NCBI GenBank assembly: GCA_000697335.1
Contig: JNEM01007333.1
Span: 1 to 11,143 of the forward strand
Length of the DNA: 11,143 nt
Source: Conidiobolus incongruus B7586
Lineage: Eukaryota; Entomophthoromycota; Entomophthoromycetes; Entomophthorales; Conidiobolaceae
Reading direction: 5' to 3'
A program made the translations under genes and the position numbers. The notes below the pieces were generated by a model that ran no database searches, had not been told where the DNA came from, and saw only the letters and a program-made list of their open reading frames with translations. This document shows positions 1 through 9,133 of this stretch, in pieces; positions within the stretch are counted from its first letter, which is position 1, and every line of letters begins with the position of its first letter.

Positions 1-412
1 ATATATTCAATAGGTGATAAATACAGTAATTCCATAAAAACTGTCTATCTCATGATATATCAGCTAATATAACACCAAGTCAAGTCAAACGCTTGATTCA
101 ACTTGAGAAGGGTAATTTAATCAAGCTGACATTGTTGAGAGATATTTTGGAAAGTATCGGTACTCTGTAAATCCATCATTCTAATTAAATATGAAAGTTT
201 AAAAAAGTATAGAAATCCAAGTCAGTAATTGTGTATGTGATAAAGACCAAAACTGAAGCTAAGTTGGTAATCTTAATTCATTATGACCATTCAAATATCA
301 ATGCAATATTTATGAAAGTATATGGAATAATCATAATTTTCAAACTTAAATTTACCATTGATTGTCAATCATAGAAAATAAAGCACTTGCTATTCAATAA
401 TAATCAATTTAT
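1..412 (+). repeat. Left arm of a 412-bp perfect inverted repeat
   Basis: Compared line by line, this stretch is the exact reverse complement of 9134-9545 (position i pairs with 9546-i), with no mismatch or gap in 412 bp. The first inner mismatch is at 413. The outer end is not visible because the window begins inside the repeat. No terminal inverted repeats, target-site duplication or transposase are visible in the arm. It carries an open C-terminal coding fragment (64-170) and an AATAAA at 377-382, so it looks like a duplicated 3' end of a gene plus its downstream DNA rather than a known transposon end. Confidence 0.95.
64..170 (+). other. Candidate C-terminal coding fragment (left arm copy)
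   Basis: From 66 the frame reads NITPSQVKRLIQLEKGNL, then IKLTLLRDILESIGTL and a TAA at 168-170. The same frame is open back to a stop at 27-29. The text is amphipathic, helix-like and unlike random translation of AT-rich DNA. A splice acceptor is plausible at 61-63 (TATATCAG), which would make this the last exon of a gene whose body lies outside the window. I do not recognise the family. An identical copy sits in the right arm. It could be a true last exon, a duplicated fragment, or a chance ORF; the codon pattern favours real coding descent. Confidence 0.4.
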
Positions 413-824
413 GGAATTTTTTAATTAAAAAATCCAATCTAAATAAATAGAGGATAGTATTAAGACCTATATTATATTATATTATTAATTAAAATACCAT
501 TCGACACTAATATTCTAATCAAACGAGACATTTTGGTCAGACACTCCTTAATCTCTTATTTACATTTGACACATTCTCAAACGCCTCACATTGATTACAA
601 GTAAATCAGTAAATCGAACTTAATTTACTATTACAACATCCATTTTTAATTTGAATATCACCTATTATTGCTGATACTAAAAAGGTTTGGCTAATTTGAT
701 AAAGTTTAAGGTATCTATCTAAACCTATTAAGGTTGATTGAATTGAGATCAATTTAATTTGAGATTTGCAATTCAGCCAAGTTTCAAATTTTTTATTTGA
801 ATTATGCGATCAATCTTGAAATAT
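413..824. other. AT-rich spacer, no gene seen
   Basis: There are many stops in all frames and no recognisable protein, tRNA or repeat family. The first ~100 bp may be a diverged continuation of the inverted repeat (compare the reverse complement of about 9040-9133). The rest is the presumed promoter region of the F-box/WD40 gene. Confidence 0.6.
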
Positions 825-834
825 TATATAAATA
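825..834 (+). promoter_or_regulatory. TATA box of the F-box/WD40 gene
   Basis: TATATAAATA followed by GGGG is a strong TATA match about 175 bp upstream of the ATG at 1010 and stands out from the surrounding AT-rich sequence. It is assigned by sequence and position only. Confidence 0.5.
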
Positions 835-1009
835 GGGGAATGGGAATTGATGTGAATTTCATTTTTTTAATATTCAGTATTTGATGTTAATTACATAATA
901 TAAAAAATTTAGTATTTGAGCATTTTGACTTGTTGCCAAAAGTTATTATTAACTTATACTAATATATTGATATTTTATTGATAACTCACTTCAAAGCATA
1001 TTGGTACTT

Positions 1010-3062
1010 ATGTCTACTAAAAAAGATAATCACGATGAGGGCTATGCTGAACCCTTGATTGAAATTCCCGCTTATATGTTAGGCTGGTCCGATGAACAAA
1101 AGTCAGGTATTTTATATCCTTTATTTTTTATTTTTTCTACATTTTTAATCTTAACTTATAGATTTTGCATATCAGCTACTTTTAACCGTTTCAACTCCAG
1201 TATTAGCAAATTTCGCTTCCAGACTATCACCACACCTCCATAAAAATTTCCTTGTCGAATTACCAAAGGATTTAGGACTGCTAATATTGTCATTTGTCGA
1301 CCCTGTCACTTTACAGAGATGTGCCGGAGTTTCTAGAGCTTGGCGTAATTTAGCTTGTGTTCAGAGTTTGTGGGAGAATTTGTTTAAGAGAGAGGGCTGG
1401 TATCTTAATGAACACTTGATGAAATTGCATCTCAACCCCGAAGAAATGAGTAACGTAAGCTCTTGCCAGCCCTCTCCAGCTTCATCTAGGTTCGAAGCGT
1501 ATGACTTTTCTAGGGATTCAAACCGAAGTCAAAGTGATTTGAGTACTTCCAATCACAACTTAGTTCGGCGATTCATGGGACTTAATTTAGAAATTCCTCG
1601 AAGTCCTACCATTTCAATTTCTGCCACTGAGTCTGGAGTTGCTTCCTTGAATGGTTCAGTTGACGATTTACCTCGTGTTCTCTCAACCCCATCTAGTGCC
1701 CGCTCCGCTCCCAGACCTCTTCCACCACCTCTTTCTAATTTACAATCCACCACTTCTGCTCCATCATCTCCATTAGGGTCTAGATTTTTACCACTTCCAA
1801 TGTCTCCTTCATCACCAACACCGGTTGATATTGTGAACACTGGTAGAATCCAGAACCCTCGCATGGGAAATATCCTAACTAGACTCCAGTCCATCCGATC
1901 TCCCACCGATATCAGCATCTTATCACCCGATCACTCCGAGCTTAGCTCAGCTCAACCCAATTCTCCTACATTTGCACTTCTGTCACCCAGATCACAGCCA
2001 ATTTCCAGTCAGGTCATGAACCAGAGGGAAAATGCTTACGATTCGAGATCGCCAATTCCAAATCCTAAAATTCCGACGAGTGAAACCTTGGCCAGATTGA
2101 AAAAACACTTTACTTACAGGAACAAGCCTTACTTGAACTGGCGTTATCTTTATCTCCAGAGAGCAATGCTTGAAAGCAATTGGTATAATGGTGTTTACAG
2201 TCTAAGGTACCTTCCAGGTCACACCGAAGGCATTTATTGTGTGCAATTTGACGAAGCTAAAGTCGTGTCGGGATCGCGTGATGATACCATCAAGATTTGG
2301 GATATCCAGTCAGGCCGCTGCTTGAGAACTTACCGTGGTCACACTGGTTCTATTCTATGTCTTCAGTATGACGATGATATCATCGTATCCGGATCGTCCG
2401 ATGGCAACATAATTATCTGGAACATTGAAACTGGAGATATGCTTAATGTCCTCGAAGGACATACCGATTCTGTACTCAATATCAGATTCAACGACAAATT
2501 CATCGTTTCGTGTAGCAAAGACCGCACTATCAAGATTTGGGACAAGAAAACCGGAGAGCTTCTCAATACCCTGATTGGGCACCGTGTCGCAATCAATTCT
2601 GTCCAAATAGTCAATAATACGATCGTCTCTGCGAGCGGAGATCGTACCATCAAAGTATGGAATGCATCCACTGGCGAATGCACCAAAACGCTCACAGGCC
2701 ACACTCGCGGTATAGCTTGCGTTCAATTCGATGGTTGCACCATCATCTCTGGCTCTAGCGATAAGACTATCAAAATCTGGGACTTAGAAACCGGGCAATG
2801 TACCGCCACTCTTGTAGGTCACACTGAACTTGTACGTGCTCTCGAATTCGACCACCGATTCATCATCTCTGGATCCTACGATCAGACGATCAAAGTGTGG
2901 GATCGCAACAGCGGTCGACTCATTCTCGACCTAGTGAATGGCCACAGCAGTCGTATCTTCAAACTCGCATTCAGTTCCTCCAAAATCGTCAGTTGTTCCC
3001 AAGACCAAAATATTGTGGTGTGGGATTTTGCTCACAGAGTCGATACTACAATGTTAGTTTAA
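1010..3062 (+). CDS. Beta-TrCP-like F-box/WD40 protein, SCF substrate receptor
   Basis: Predicted substrate receptor of an SCF (Skp1-Cullin-F-box) ubiquitin ligase. Exon 1 is 1010-1106, the intron 1107-1161 (GTATTT...TTAACTTATAG), exon 2 1162-3062; the product is 665 aa. Residues ~34-64 resemble the dimerisation (D) segment preceding the F-box in beta-TrCP/Fbw7/Cdc4. The F-box (~64-108) contains LPKDLGLLILSFVDP. A Ser/Pro-rich linker with many SP/TP sites spans ~128-340. Seven WD repeats follow (~385-665), each ending in a SGSRDDTIKIWD-like signature. Residues I recall as contacting the phosphodegron in human beta-TrCP1 are kept: Y391, R405, S429, S445, K485, N511, G525, R548, A551, L589 and R591, at a constant numbering offset of 120 then 117. 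This places it nearer beta-TrCP than Cdc4/Fbw7 or Met30. The ATG at 1010 was chosen over 1001 because it opens the better N-terminus, but either is possible. Confidence 0.93.
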
Positions 3063-3131
3063 TTTTTCAATTTTGTAGCATTTTTAATTATTGATCAAAT
3101 TTATATAATATAGATTTGTATTTTTGTAAAT

Positions 3132-3137
3132 AATAAA
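3132..3137 (+). terminator. Candidate poly(A) signal of the F-box/WD40 gene
   Basis: AATAAA lies 70 bp after the stop codon. The hexamer is common in AT-rich DNA, so the call rests on position. Confidence 0.3.
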
Positions 3138-3351
3138 ATAATCTAAAATATAATATGATACTACATCATAACAATATAATGTATAAGTGAATGTAATAAA
3201 TATAATTAATTCAATTGTTTAGAATTAATTATTAATTGAATTTTATAAAATATTCCCATAAATTCATAACCAAACCCCAATCCACTTAAAAGACTAGAGA
3301 TGGTGTAATCACAAAGCTATATGATTACAATAATTAATCAAACACTGAAAA

Positions 3352-5334
3352 ATGCTATTTCAAAGGATTTCATCTCCATTCTGCAATATCAAATCAATAA
3401 ATCATATAAATATAAGATATCTAACCAACATTTCCAATGTTTTGAAACAAAACGATAAAATTTACAATATTGCCACACCTATATTTTATGTGAATGCAGG
3501 TAATTATTATCAACAAATTTTCCATTCCAAAAATATTGAATTATAGTATAGTACCTCATATTGGTCACCTCTACACAGGAGTGATTTCAGACTCCATTCA
3601 CAGGTTTCAAAGAGATATTTTAAACAGGGAGAGTTTTTTGTCCACTGGGACTGACGAACATGGTCTCAAAGTAGCAATACCCGATCATTGGCAATGATGA
3701 ATATTAACGTATGATTAGGTACAACAAGCTGCTCAAAAACAGGATATCGATCCCAAATTGTTCTGTGATAAGGTGTCACCAGCATTCAATGTATGATCTT
3801 GCAATAGTATTATTGGCATCTGTGTTAATACTGATAAATTTTAGAAATTGTGCGAATTGTTCAACATTGACTACTCCGTATTTATAAGAACGTCTGAGGA
3901 GCGTCATAAAAAGACTGCTCAACTCATTTGGGTAATTTTAATTATTAGATGATGGATTTTGTTAATTGATTATGTCTTAGGGTCAATTGAAGGAGCTTGG
4001 GTACATTTATCAGGATACGTACAATGGATGGTACTCCATCGTAGATGAAGCATTTTACAACGAGGACGAAGTGGAAAAAATTATTGTGGATGGTGTTGAA
4101 AAGATGGTAAATTTAATAGAATTTAAAGCCAAAATATATTGATTTTTGTTAGGTGTCCAAATCTACCAAATCGCAGGTAGAGTGGACTGAAGAATTGAGT
4201 TACAAATTCAGATTGAGTCAGTTTAGGGACAAGTTGATTGAGTTTCATACTAAGAACCAGGACTCCATTTTGCCTGCCAATCGCAAGCAAGAAGTTCTTG
4301 AGTGGTTGGAAAATGGATTGGATGACTTATCAATTTCTCGCAGTGTCACTCGTCTTCAGTGGGGAATTCCAGTCCCTGACGATCCTTCGCAAGTGATGTA
4401 TGTATGGTTTGAAGCATTGATAAATTATCTCACAGTCACGGGCTACCCCAATTCGAGTCGTCTCCTACCCACCGATGTCCATGTGATCGGTAAGGATATT
4501 GTACGCTTCCATGCAGTTTACTATCCAGCGATTTTAATGGCACTCAACTTACCACTTCCCAAGACTCTCTTGACACACGGCCACTGGACCATGAATAATC
4601 AAAAGATGTCTAAGAGTATTGGCAATGTTGTCGATCCCATCAATCTCGTAGAAACATCCTTTAACTACGACTGCGACCCTATTCGCTACTATTTATTAAG
4701 GGATGGAGGGAATTTCGCATCCGACGGCGATTTCTCACACGATACCCTCAAAACCAAAATCAATAAAGAATTAGCAGGTCAGTTGGGCAATTTGTTGAGT
4801 CGTGTTAGTGGCAAAAAGCTGAATCCAGAGCTTGTCATCCCCCCATACCACTCTATTTCCATCTTTGAAATTGAAACATTTAGACCATTGCTTGAAGCTT
4901 TGGAGGCTTATCCCAATCAGTTTAGACACCACTTTGAACATTTTGAAATTGGAAAGAGTATTCAACAGAGTGTAGATTTACTCACATTGGTAATGAATAA
5001 ACCTCATCATTCAATCACACTAGCTAACTTATTCAATTAGGTCAATAAACTTATCCAGGACGAAGCACCCTGGAACTATGCATCCGATCCCAGCCAATAT
5101 CAACGTCTTCAGTATGTGGTGTTCCACGTCTATGAAACTCTTCGCATCATCAGTACTTTACTACAACCCATTATGCCCACCAAAATGCAAATGTTGTTAG
5201 ATACCCTTAACGTTCCCCAAACTCATAGAAATTGGAAATTTATTGGCATTGGTAAGGGCTGGAACACTGCAGAAATTACCAAGTTAGACTGGAGTAAGCT
5301 GAAAGGTGGCAGATTATTTGAATTGGTTAAATAG
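3352..5334 (+). CDS. MSM1: Mitochondrial methionyl-tRNA synthetase
   Basis: Charges mitochondrial tRNA-Met with methionine. It is spliced from seven exons: 3352-3499, 3552-3670, 3719-3790, 3845-3931, 3981-4106, 4153-4989 and 5041-5334. The six introns are 46-54 nt; the first is phase 1, the others phase 0. The product is 560 aa, close to the ~575 aa I recall for yeast Msm1. The N-terminus (MLFQRISSPFCNIK...) is basic with no acidic residue until ~35, as expected of a mitochondrial presequence. Class I signatures are present: ATPIFYVNAVPHIGH (HIGH at 52-55, rebuilt across intron 1), FLSTGTDEHGLK, GKDIVRFHAVYYPA, and NNQKMSKSIGNVVDP (KMSKS at 335-339). The connective peptide is short and lacks zinc-binding cysteine pairs, as in the mitochondrial/bacterial MetG2-like type. 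The C-terminal helical anticodon-binding part includes NKLIQDEAPW. There are no breaks. Confidence 0.95.
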
Positions 5335-5360
5335 TTCAAAAGTTATTTATTTTTTTGATT

Positions 5361-5366
5361 AATAAA
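5361..5366 (+). terminator. Candidate poly(A) signal of the methionyl-tRNA synthetase gene
   Basis: AATAAA lies 27 bp after the TAG stop, just after a T-run. Positional evidence only. Confidence 0.35.
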
Positions 5367-5940
5367 ATAAAAATTTTAATAATATAATAGTGAATTTGAT
5401 ATGATATTCCCATCAGTTTAAAAGAAATAGTATTCATTTTCAAAATTGGCTAAAATAAATAAAAAATTGAACAAAAATTATTTTAATACAAATAATGATA
5501 TTATGGTAAATTGGTTATATTCCAATTATTTAGCAACTTTGTAATCAGTATTTTGTTTAAAAGTTTTTTGATTGATATTTGTTGTTTTTGGTTAATGATA
5601 ACTGGTTTTATTTTTCATATATAAATTGGACAAAGTAATACCATTAAGCAGGTGTTGATGAATATTAATTGTAATAATAGGTATTATAAAATGAGCTATA
5701 TTAACTTATAATAATTATTTTTTAATAAATTTTAAGTTGATAATATGATAGATCTAACCCTATTTCTCCCAAGACTCATAGCATTCTACAAATAAAATCA
5801 TATCACATGCATATGACTCTCTTAATACTGGTATTATTATATAAATACCATCTTTGATAGAATAACTAAGCTTTGGATTATTATTATGCGCAATATCTTT
5901 GATAAACCTTACTTATTTACCTTAATATATCTCTGTTTAT
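5367..5940. other. AT-rich spacer, no gene seen
   Basis: No open frame with protein-like content on either strand, no RNA gene and no repeat was recognised. Confidence 0.6.
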
Positions 5941-5953
5941 TAGTGGTTCATCC

Positions 5954-6054
5954 ACAGGTTTACAACACAGTTGTTGTTGTGCGGGTTATGGATTGGTGAC
6001 AACTCCCTGTAGATCATGATTTCAGTGGTGATCCCACTGAGAACTGTGACAGAT
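5954..6054 (+). ncRNA. Possible small structured RNA upstream of tRNA-Trp
   Basis: A patch clearly richer in G+C than its surroundings, with nested complementarity. ACAGG (5954-5958) pairs with CCTGT (6006-6010), and GTTGT (5973-5977) can pair with ACAAC (5999-6003). A competing hairpin, ACAACA/TGTTGT, lies at 5962-5977. A second hairpin at 6020-6042 has a 9-bp stem (one G-U pair) around the loop TGATC. AGATCA (6011-6016) fits the H-box pattern ANANNA directly after the first stem, and an ACA lies at 6049-6051 with GAT after it. That order resembles an H/ACA snoRNA, but the second hairpin is short for that class and no guide target was tested. It could instead be only a GC-richer tRNA 5' flank. 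Confidence 0.22.
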
Positions 6055-6061
6055 AGCTCAA

Positions 6062-6133
6062 GACGTGTTGGCGCAATGGTAGCGCGTCCGCCTCCAGAGC
6101 GGAAGGCTGGGAGTTCGAGTCTCTCACGCGTCA
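6062..6133 (+). tRNA. tRNA-Trp (anticodon CCA)
   Basis: Complete intronless cloverleaf. The acceptor stem GACGTGT/ACGCGTC pairs fully (one G-U); D-stem GCGC/GCGC; anticodon stem TCCGC/GCGGA around loop CTCCAGA with anticodon CCA at 6094-6096; T-stem GGGAG/CTCTC (one G-U) with loop TTCGAGT; discriminator base A at 6133. Internal Pol III promoters are visible: an A box TGGCGCAATGG (6069-6079) and a B box around GAGTTCGAGTC (6111-6121). CCA is not encoded, as expected of a nuclear tRNA. It reads UGG only. Confidence 0.96.
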
Positions 6134-6156
6134 CTTAAGTTTAATTCTCATTGTGG

Positions 6157-6164
6157 TTTTTTTT
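6157..6164 (+). terminator. Pol III T-run terminator of tRNA-Trp
   Basis: A run of eight T on the coding strand, 24 bp after the tRNA 3' end, is sufficient for RNA polymerase III termination. Confidence 0.8.
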
Positions 6165-6484
6165 CAATATTTTTTAATATCATATTCAATATCTATTTTT
6201 AGCAATTTCTATTGAATTATTTTTCTATGATTAATTCTATGGTTTGAATATTTTTTCATCAGTTAATTGAATTTTTTTCCATTCTACTTTAGTGTTTCAA
6301 ATATTAATTAAAACCTTTAAATTTATCATATATTCAGATAATCTCATAATCATTAAAATATTCCTATTTGATATATTCATCTCTTTCCTCTAGTATTGAA
6401 AATCAATCATATATCTAATTAATGCCAATCGAATTTTTAATTTATTTATTTAATGACAATTTCTATAGTTTTTCAATAATTAAA
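6165..6484. other. AT-rich spacer, no gene seen
   Basis: Nothing protein-like or structured was recognised. It may contain the dead promoter of the downstream pseudogene. Confidence 0.5.
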
Positions 6485-7235
6485 TTCACGGACCTATCAT
6501 AGCTATCTCTCTACTCCATCTGTATAGTATCTGAAAATTCCAATCTATTCCAATTAAACAAACACCTTAAAGCCCTAACCTATACCAACAAATTCAAATA
6601 CGACTACTTACATTTCAACCATCTCAATACTGCAAACCTCTTATCATTAGTGAGTAAATTCCCATTCTTCATCTTCAACTTTCTATATTATTTAGAGCAT
6701 CGTTGTAATATAATATTTACAGAACTCGATATAAAACTTCCAAATTCCCCACACATTTAATAAAGCTCAACGATTTAGAATTTATCAAGTACTTTTTGGA
6801 TAGGGGGCTCGATCTCAATTCCTATAATAATTAGGCCATTTTTAAATCCACCAAATTTAACAATTTGGAAATTATTCATCTGTTACTGAATTATAATCTA
6901 GATTTGACATTCAAAAACAGTGTAGTATTAAAACTTATCTGTAAACATAATTACTCTGATATGCTAAATTTTTCTTGAACTATGTTGAGAAGCTGAAACC
7001 GGGTGGCAAGTGTATCAAATCGAGGTTAAAAAATTAAAACATTGACATGGTCAGCTTCTGTATTGAAATAGATGTTAGTCCAAATATAAAGCATATAGAG
7101 TTATTAAATTAGTGAATAGCTAGTATTTTTAGGTGATTAATCAATGAGTGTTGATATTTAAGAATATTAATGGATATTTTGAAAATTATAGGAGATAATG
7201 AAGATTTATATTAGGGACAGTTTGGAATCCGATAG
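6485..7235 (+). pseudogene. Decayed F-box/ankyrin-like repeat gene
   Basis: The start reads like a short F-box (FTDLS, stop, then LYSICIVSENSNLFQLNKHL and KALTYTNKFKYDYLHF), followed by ankyrin-type units: LNDLEFIKYFLDRGLDLNSY, NNLEIIHLLLNYNLDLTFKN, and NIDMVSFCIEIDVSPNIKHI, then a tail INEC...LMDILKIIGDNEDL. The 20-odd residue spacing and the pattern LE.I.LLL...DL are ankyrin-like and would fold into a protein-binding solenoid. The gene is broken: stops at 6500-6502 and 6832-6834, frame changes near 6757 and between about 6966 and 6990, and several further TAG/TGA/TAA stops in the last frame from 7029. Several stops could derive from TGG or CAA/CAG by C:G to T:A change. The family is a judgement from pattern, not from an alignment. 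Confidence 0.72.
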
Positions 7236-7312
7236 ATAAGGCCATGTTGAGAATAAAATAAAGTTAATGATATTCAATTAATGCAAATTTTTATACAAAT
7301 AATAAAAAATTT

Positions 7313-7918
7313 CTAATTAGATTTGGTGGGTTGGGTACTATCCTGCTTGAGAGAATTTCCATACTTTTCAATCCATTCTTCTTCCTCCCAAACTAAAAAA
7401 TGTTAATTATAAATCCAATATAATTGATGAAATAACTTACTGGCTCGTGTTGATCCCTCTCTCATATGAATCGTCTTAGAAATGGTAACCTTTAACACTT
7501 TACCAAACAATTCGGATTGATGAAGATTGTCAATGGCGTCCAAAGCGTCCTGCTTATTTTCAAATTCTACAAACCCAAAACCTCTGTGAACTTCATCTAA
7601 ACTGATATTAAAATCATATTTTATGAATAATTGTTGTAATACTCACTTGAAAATGGATTGACGGGGATCAAAAGTTGAGTAATATTACCAAATGGAATAC
7701 AAGTGTTATATAAAATTTCTTCGTTGACTAGTTCGTCAAACCCACCTAAATTTTATTAATAACTAAAATTAGTTTAATATCGTTAAATTATTATTATTAC
7801 CTACGAATATGACACATTCGGGTTTGAAAGGGTTAAATAATACATTATTGGGTTTGATATTAGAATATTGGTAAGGTTGTTGGCTGTTAGTTTGATTGGG
7901 ATTATTGTTAAAATTCAT
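7313..7918 (-). CDS. Single-RRM RNA-binding protein, cyclophilin 33/PPIE N-terminal type
   Basis: The gene runs leftwards. Exons are 7918-7801, 7745-7647, 7596-7441 and 7392-7313, with introns of 55, 50 and 48 nt, all entered after the first base of a codon. The product is 150 aa. An Asn/Gln-rich tail (~1-35) precedes one RRM (~36-113) with RNP2 VIFVGG (spanning intron 1) and RNP1 RGFGFVEF. The RRM and following text match the N-terminal half of human cyclophilin 33 as I recall it: CIPFGNI for FIPFGDI, SELFGKVLKV for SELFGRTIRV, HMREGSTRAIWEEEEWIEKY for [20 protein letters not shown]. The C-terminal cyclophilin (prolyl isomerase) domain of PPIE is absent; the gene stops after ~30 further residues. 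It probably binds RNA in the nucleus or spliceosome, by family. No breaks are visible. Confidence 0.9.
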
Positions 7919-8021
7919 TATTTATTTAGGATTAATTGTTAATGGATTTAAATGGAATTGTTTTGGATGATTGATATGATTGGATTTAATATAATCAATA
8001 TGGATGATTTGATTATTATGG

Positions 8022-8064
8022 GATCGATCCAACTAATTATACAGAATTTGAAAGTTGATCGATC
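8022..8064. promoter_or_regulatory. Paired GATCGATC palindromes upstream of the RRM gene
   Basis: GATCGATC occurs at 8022-8029 (inside the 10-bp palindrome GGATCGATCC) and again at 8057-8064, 35 bp apart and about 105-145 bp upstream of the RRM start codon. Two GC-containing 8-mers so close in this AT-rich spacer suggest a dimeric factor site. No factor can be named. Confidence 0.2.
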
Positions 8065-9133
8065 GTAACAATATGCATTTCATTACCCGTTGAAATATAT
8101 CATTTTAAATATTGTATTAATATTTATGACTTAGAATTTTGTTAACAAAAACTAAATAACTATGTTGTTTATAATCCTCTCAATTTATATTGTTATATAT
8201 TGATTTGTTAATTTTATTGATTCTATTCATTCAAATAATTTTCAATCGATATAATCTATCAAATATGATTAAAATTTTAAATACCTAAATACATTTAATT
8301 TAATATGAATTATTATTATTATTATTAAATTAATAATCTATAATGTTAAAAACTGAAAAAATCTATTATTCTTTGAATTTATTAGTACTCATTTTAATCA
8401 TGACAATTGTAAATCATACATTCGGCAGTGTTCTATTAATATTGATCAGAATTTTACAGTTAGCAATTTTTCATATATGATTAGATTTCTACCTGTACCA
8501 ATTTATATTGAAAGTTTTTCATCAATATTAAATATGTTTGAAAACTCAAAAGAAGTAAACCTGATATGATTCTATTTTTCGCAATTTTTCAATATTTATT
8601 TTTTTTAAAAAATTTATATTATTTTCGGTTATTAAATTATATTTTAATATTACTATTAGTGGAGATAGTGTTCAATATTTGATTATCACATTAGAATTGA
8701 ATTGTGAGTATTTGTAAAAATCAATTGGAAATGTTATTCTAAAACGGTCATAAACTGACTAAAGCGCATATAATTATTTTACAATACACATTAGTCTATT
8801 TTAATGTGATTATTAGAGTGTTTCCTTTATTTTAATGTGATTTGAATCTATCAATATTTTACTAACAAATTATCTATTTTTATAAATTTTAGACTATTAA
8901 TTAAATTTTTAACTTGAAGATATCAGTTTATAATATAATATTATACAATTGGATTAATCAATGTATAACAGATCTCACAAGTCAAAATATCAATTTGAAC
9001 ATTCTGAAATTCAATTGGATTGTAAAAATTGATGAAACAAATAATGAGGTCTGGTATTAAAACCTGGTTCACTATAATTTAATTCTGGCATTAAAATAGA
9101 CTATCGCTATTATTTGAGTTTTTAACAAATACT
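8065..9133. other. AT-rich spacer with short direct repeats, no gene seen
   Basis: No coding, tRNA or transposon signal was recognised. TATTTTAATGTGATT occurs twice (8797-8811 and 8828-8842), and CTGG(T/C)ATTAAAA recurs near 9051 and 9085. The last ~90 bp may be a diverged inner extension of the inverted repeat. Confidence 0.5.

Noticed and set aside
1107-1200. Longer alternative intron 1 ending at the CCAG at 1197-1200
   Set aside because: It keeps the frame, but the acceptor at 1160-1161 has a TTAAC branch-like site just upstream, gives a 55-nt intron typical of this locus, and retains the helical D segment expected before the F-box.
1553-1918. Minus-strand open frame opposite the Ser/Pro-rich linker, and similar ones opposite the WD repeats (2355-2726)
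   Set aside because: They are antisense shadows of the strongly supported F-box/WD40 gene. The codon bias and domain matches lie on the plus strand.
3500-3546. Shorter intron 1 of the MetRS gene ending at the first TATAG
   Set aside because: It would place a stop codon directly after the junction. Using the second TATAG (3551) restores VPHIGHLY, the class I signature.
5940-6134. 64-codon minus-strand open frame covering tRNA-Trp
   Set aside because: Its N-terminal text (TRERLELPAFRSGG-like) is the well-known spurious translation of the antisense of a tRNA gene. The remainder has no protein-like pattern.
8797-8842. Direct repeat TATTTTAATGTGATT (two copies) as a possible CRISPR or iteron array
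   Set aside because: There are only two short AT-rich copies with no further units; this is compatible with a small local duplication.
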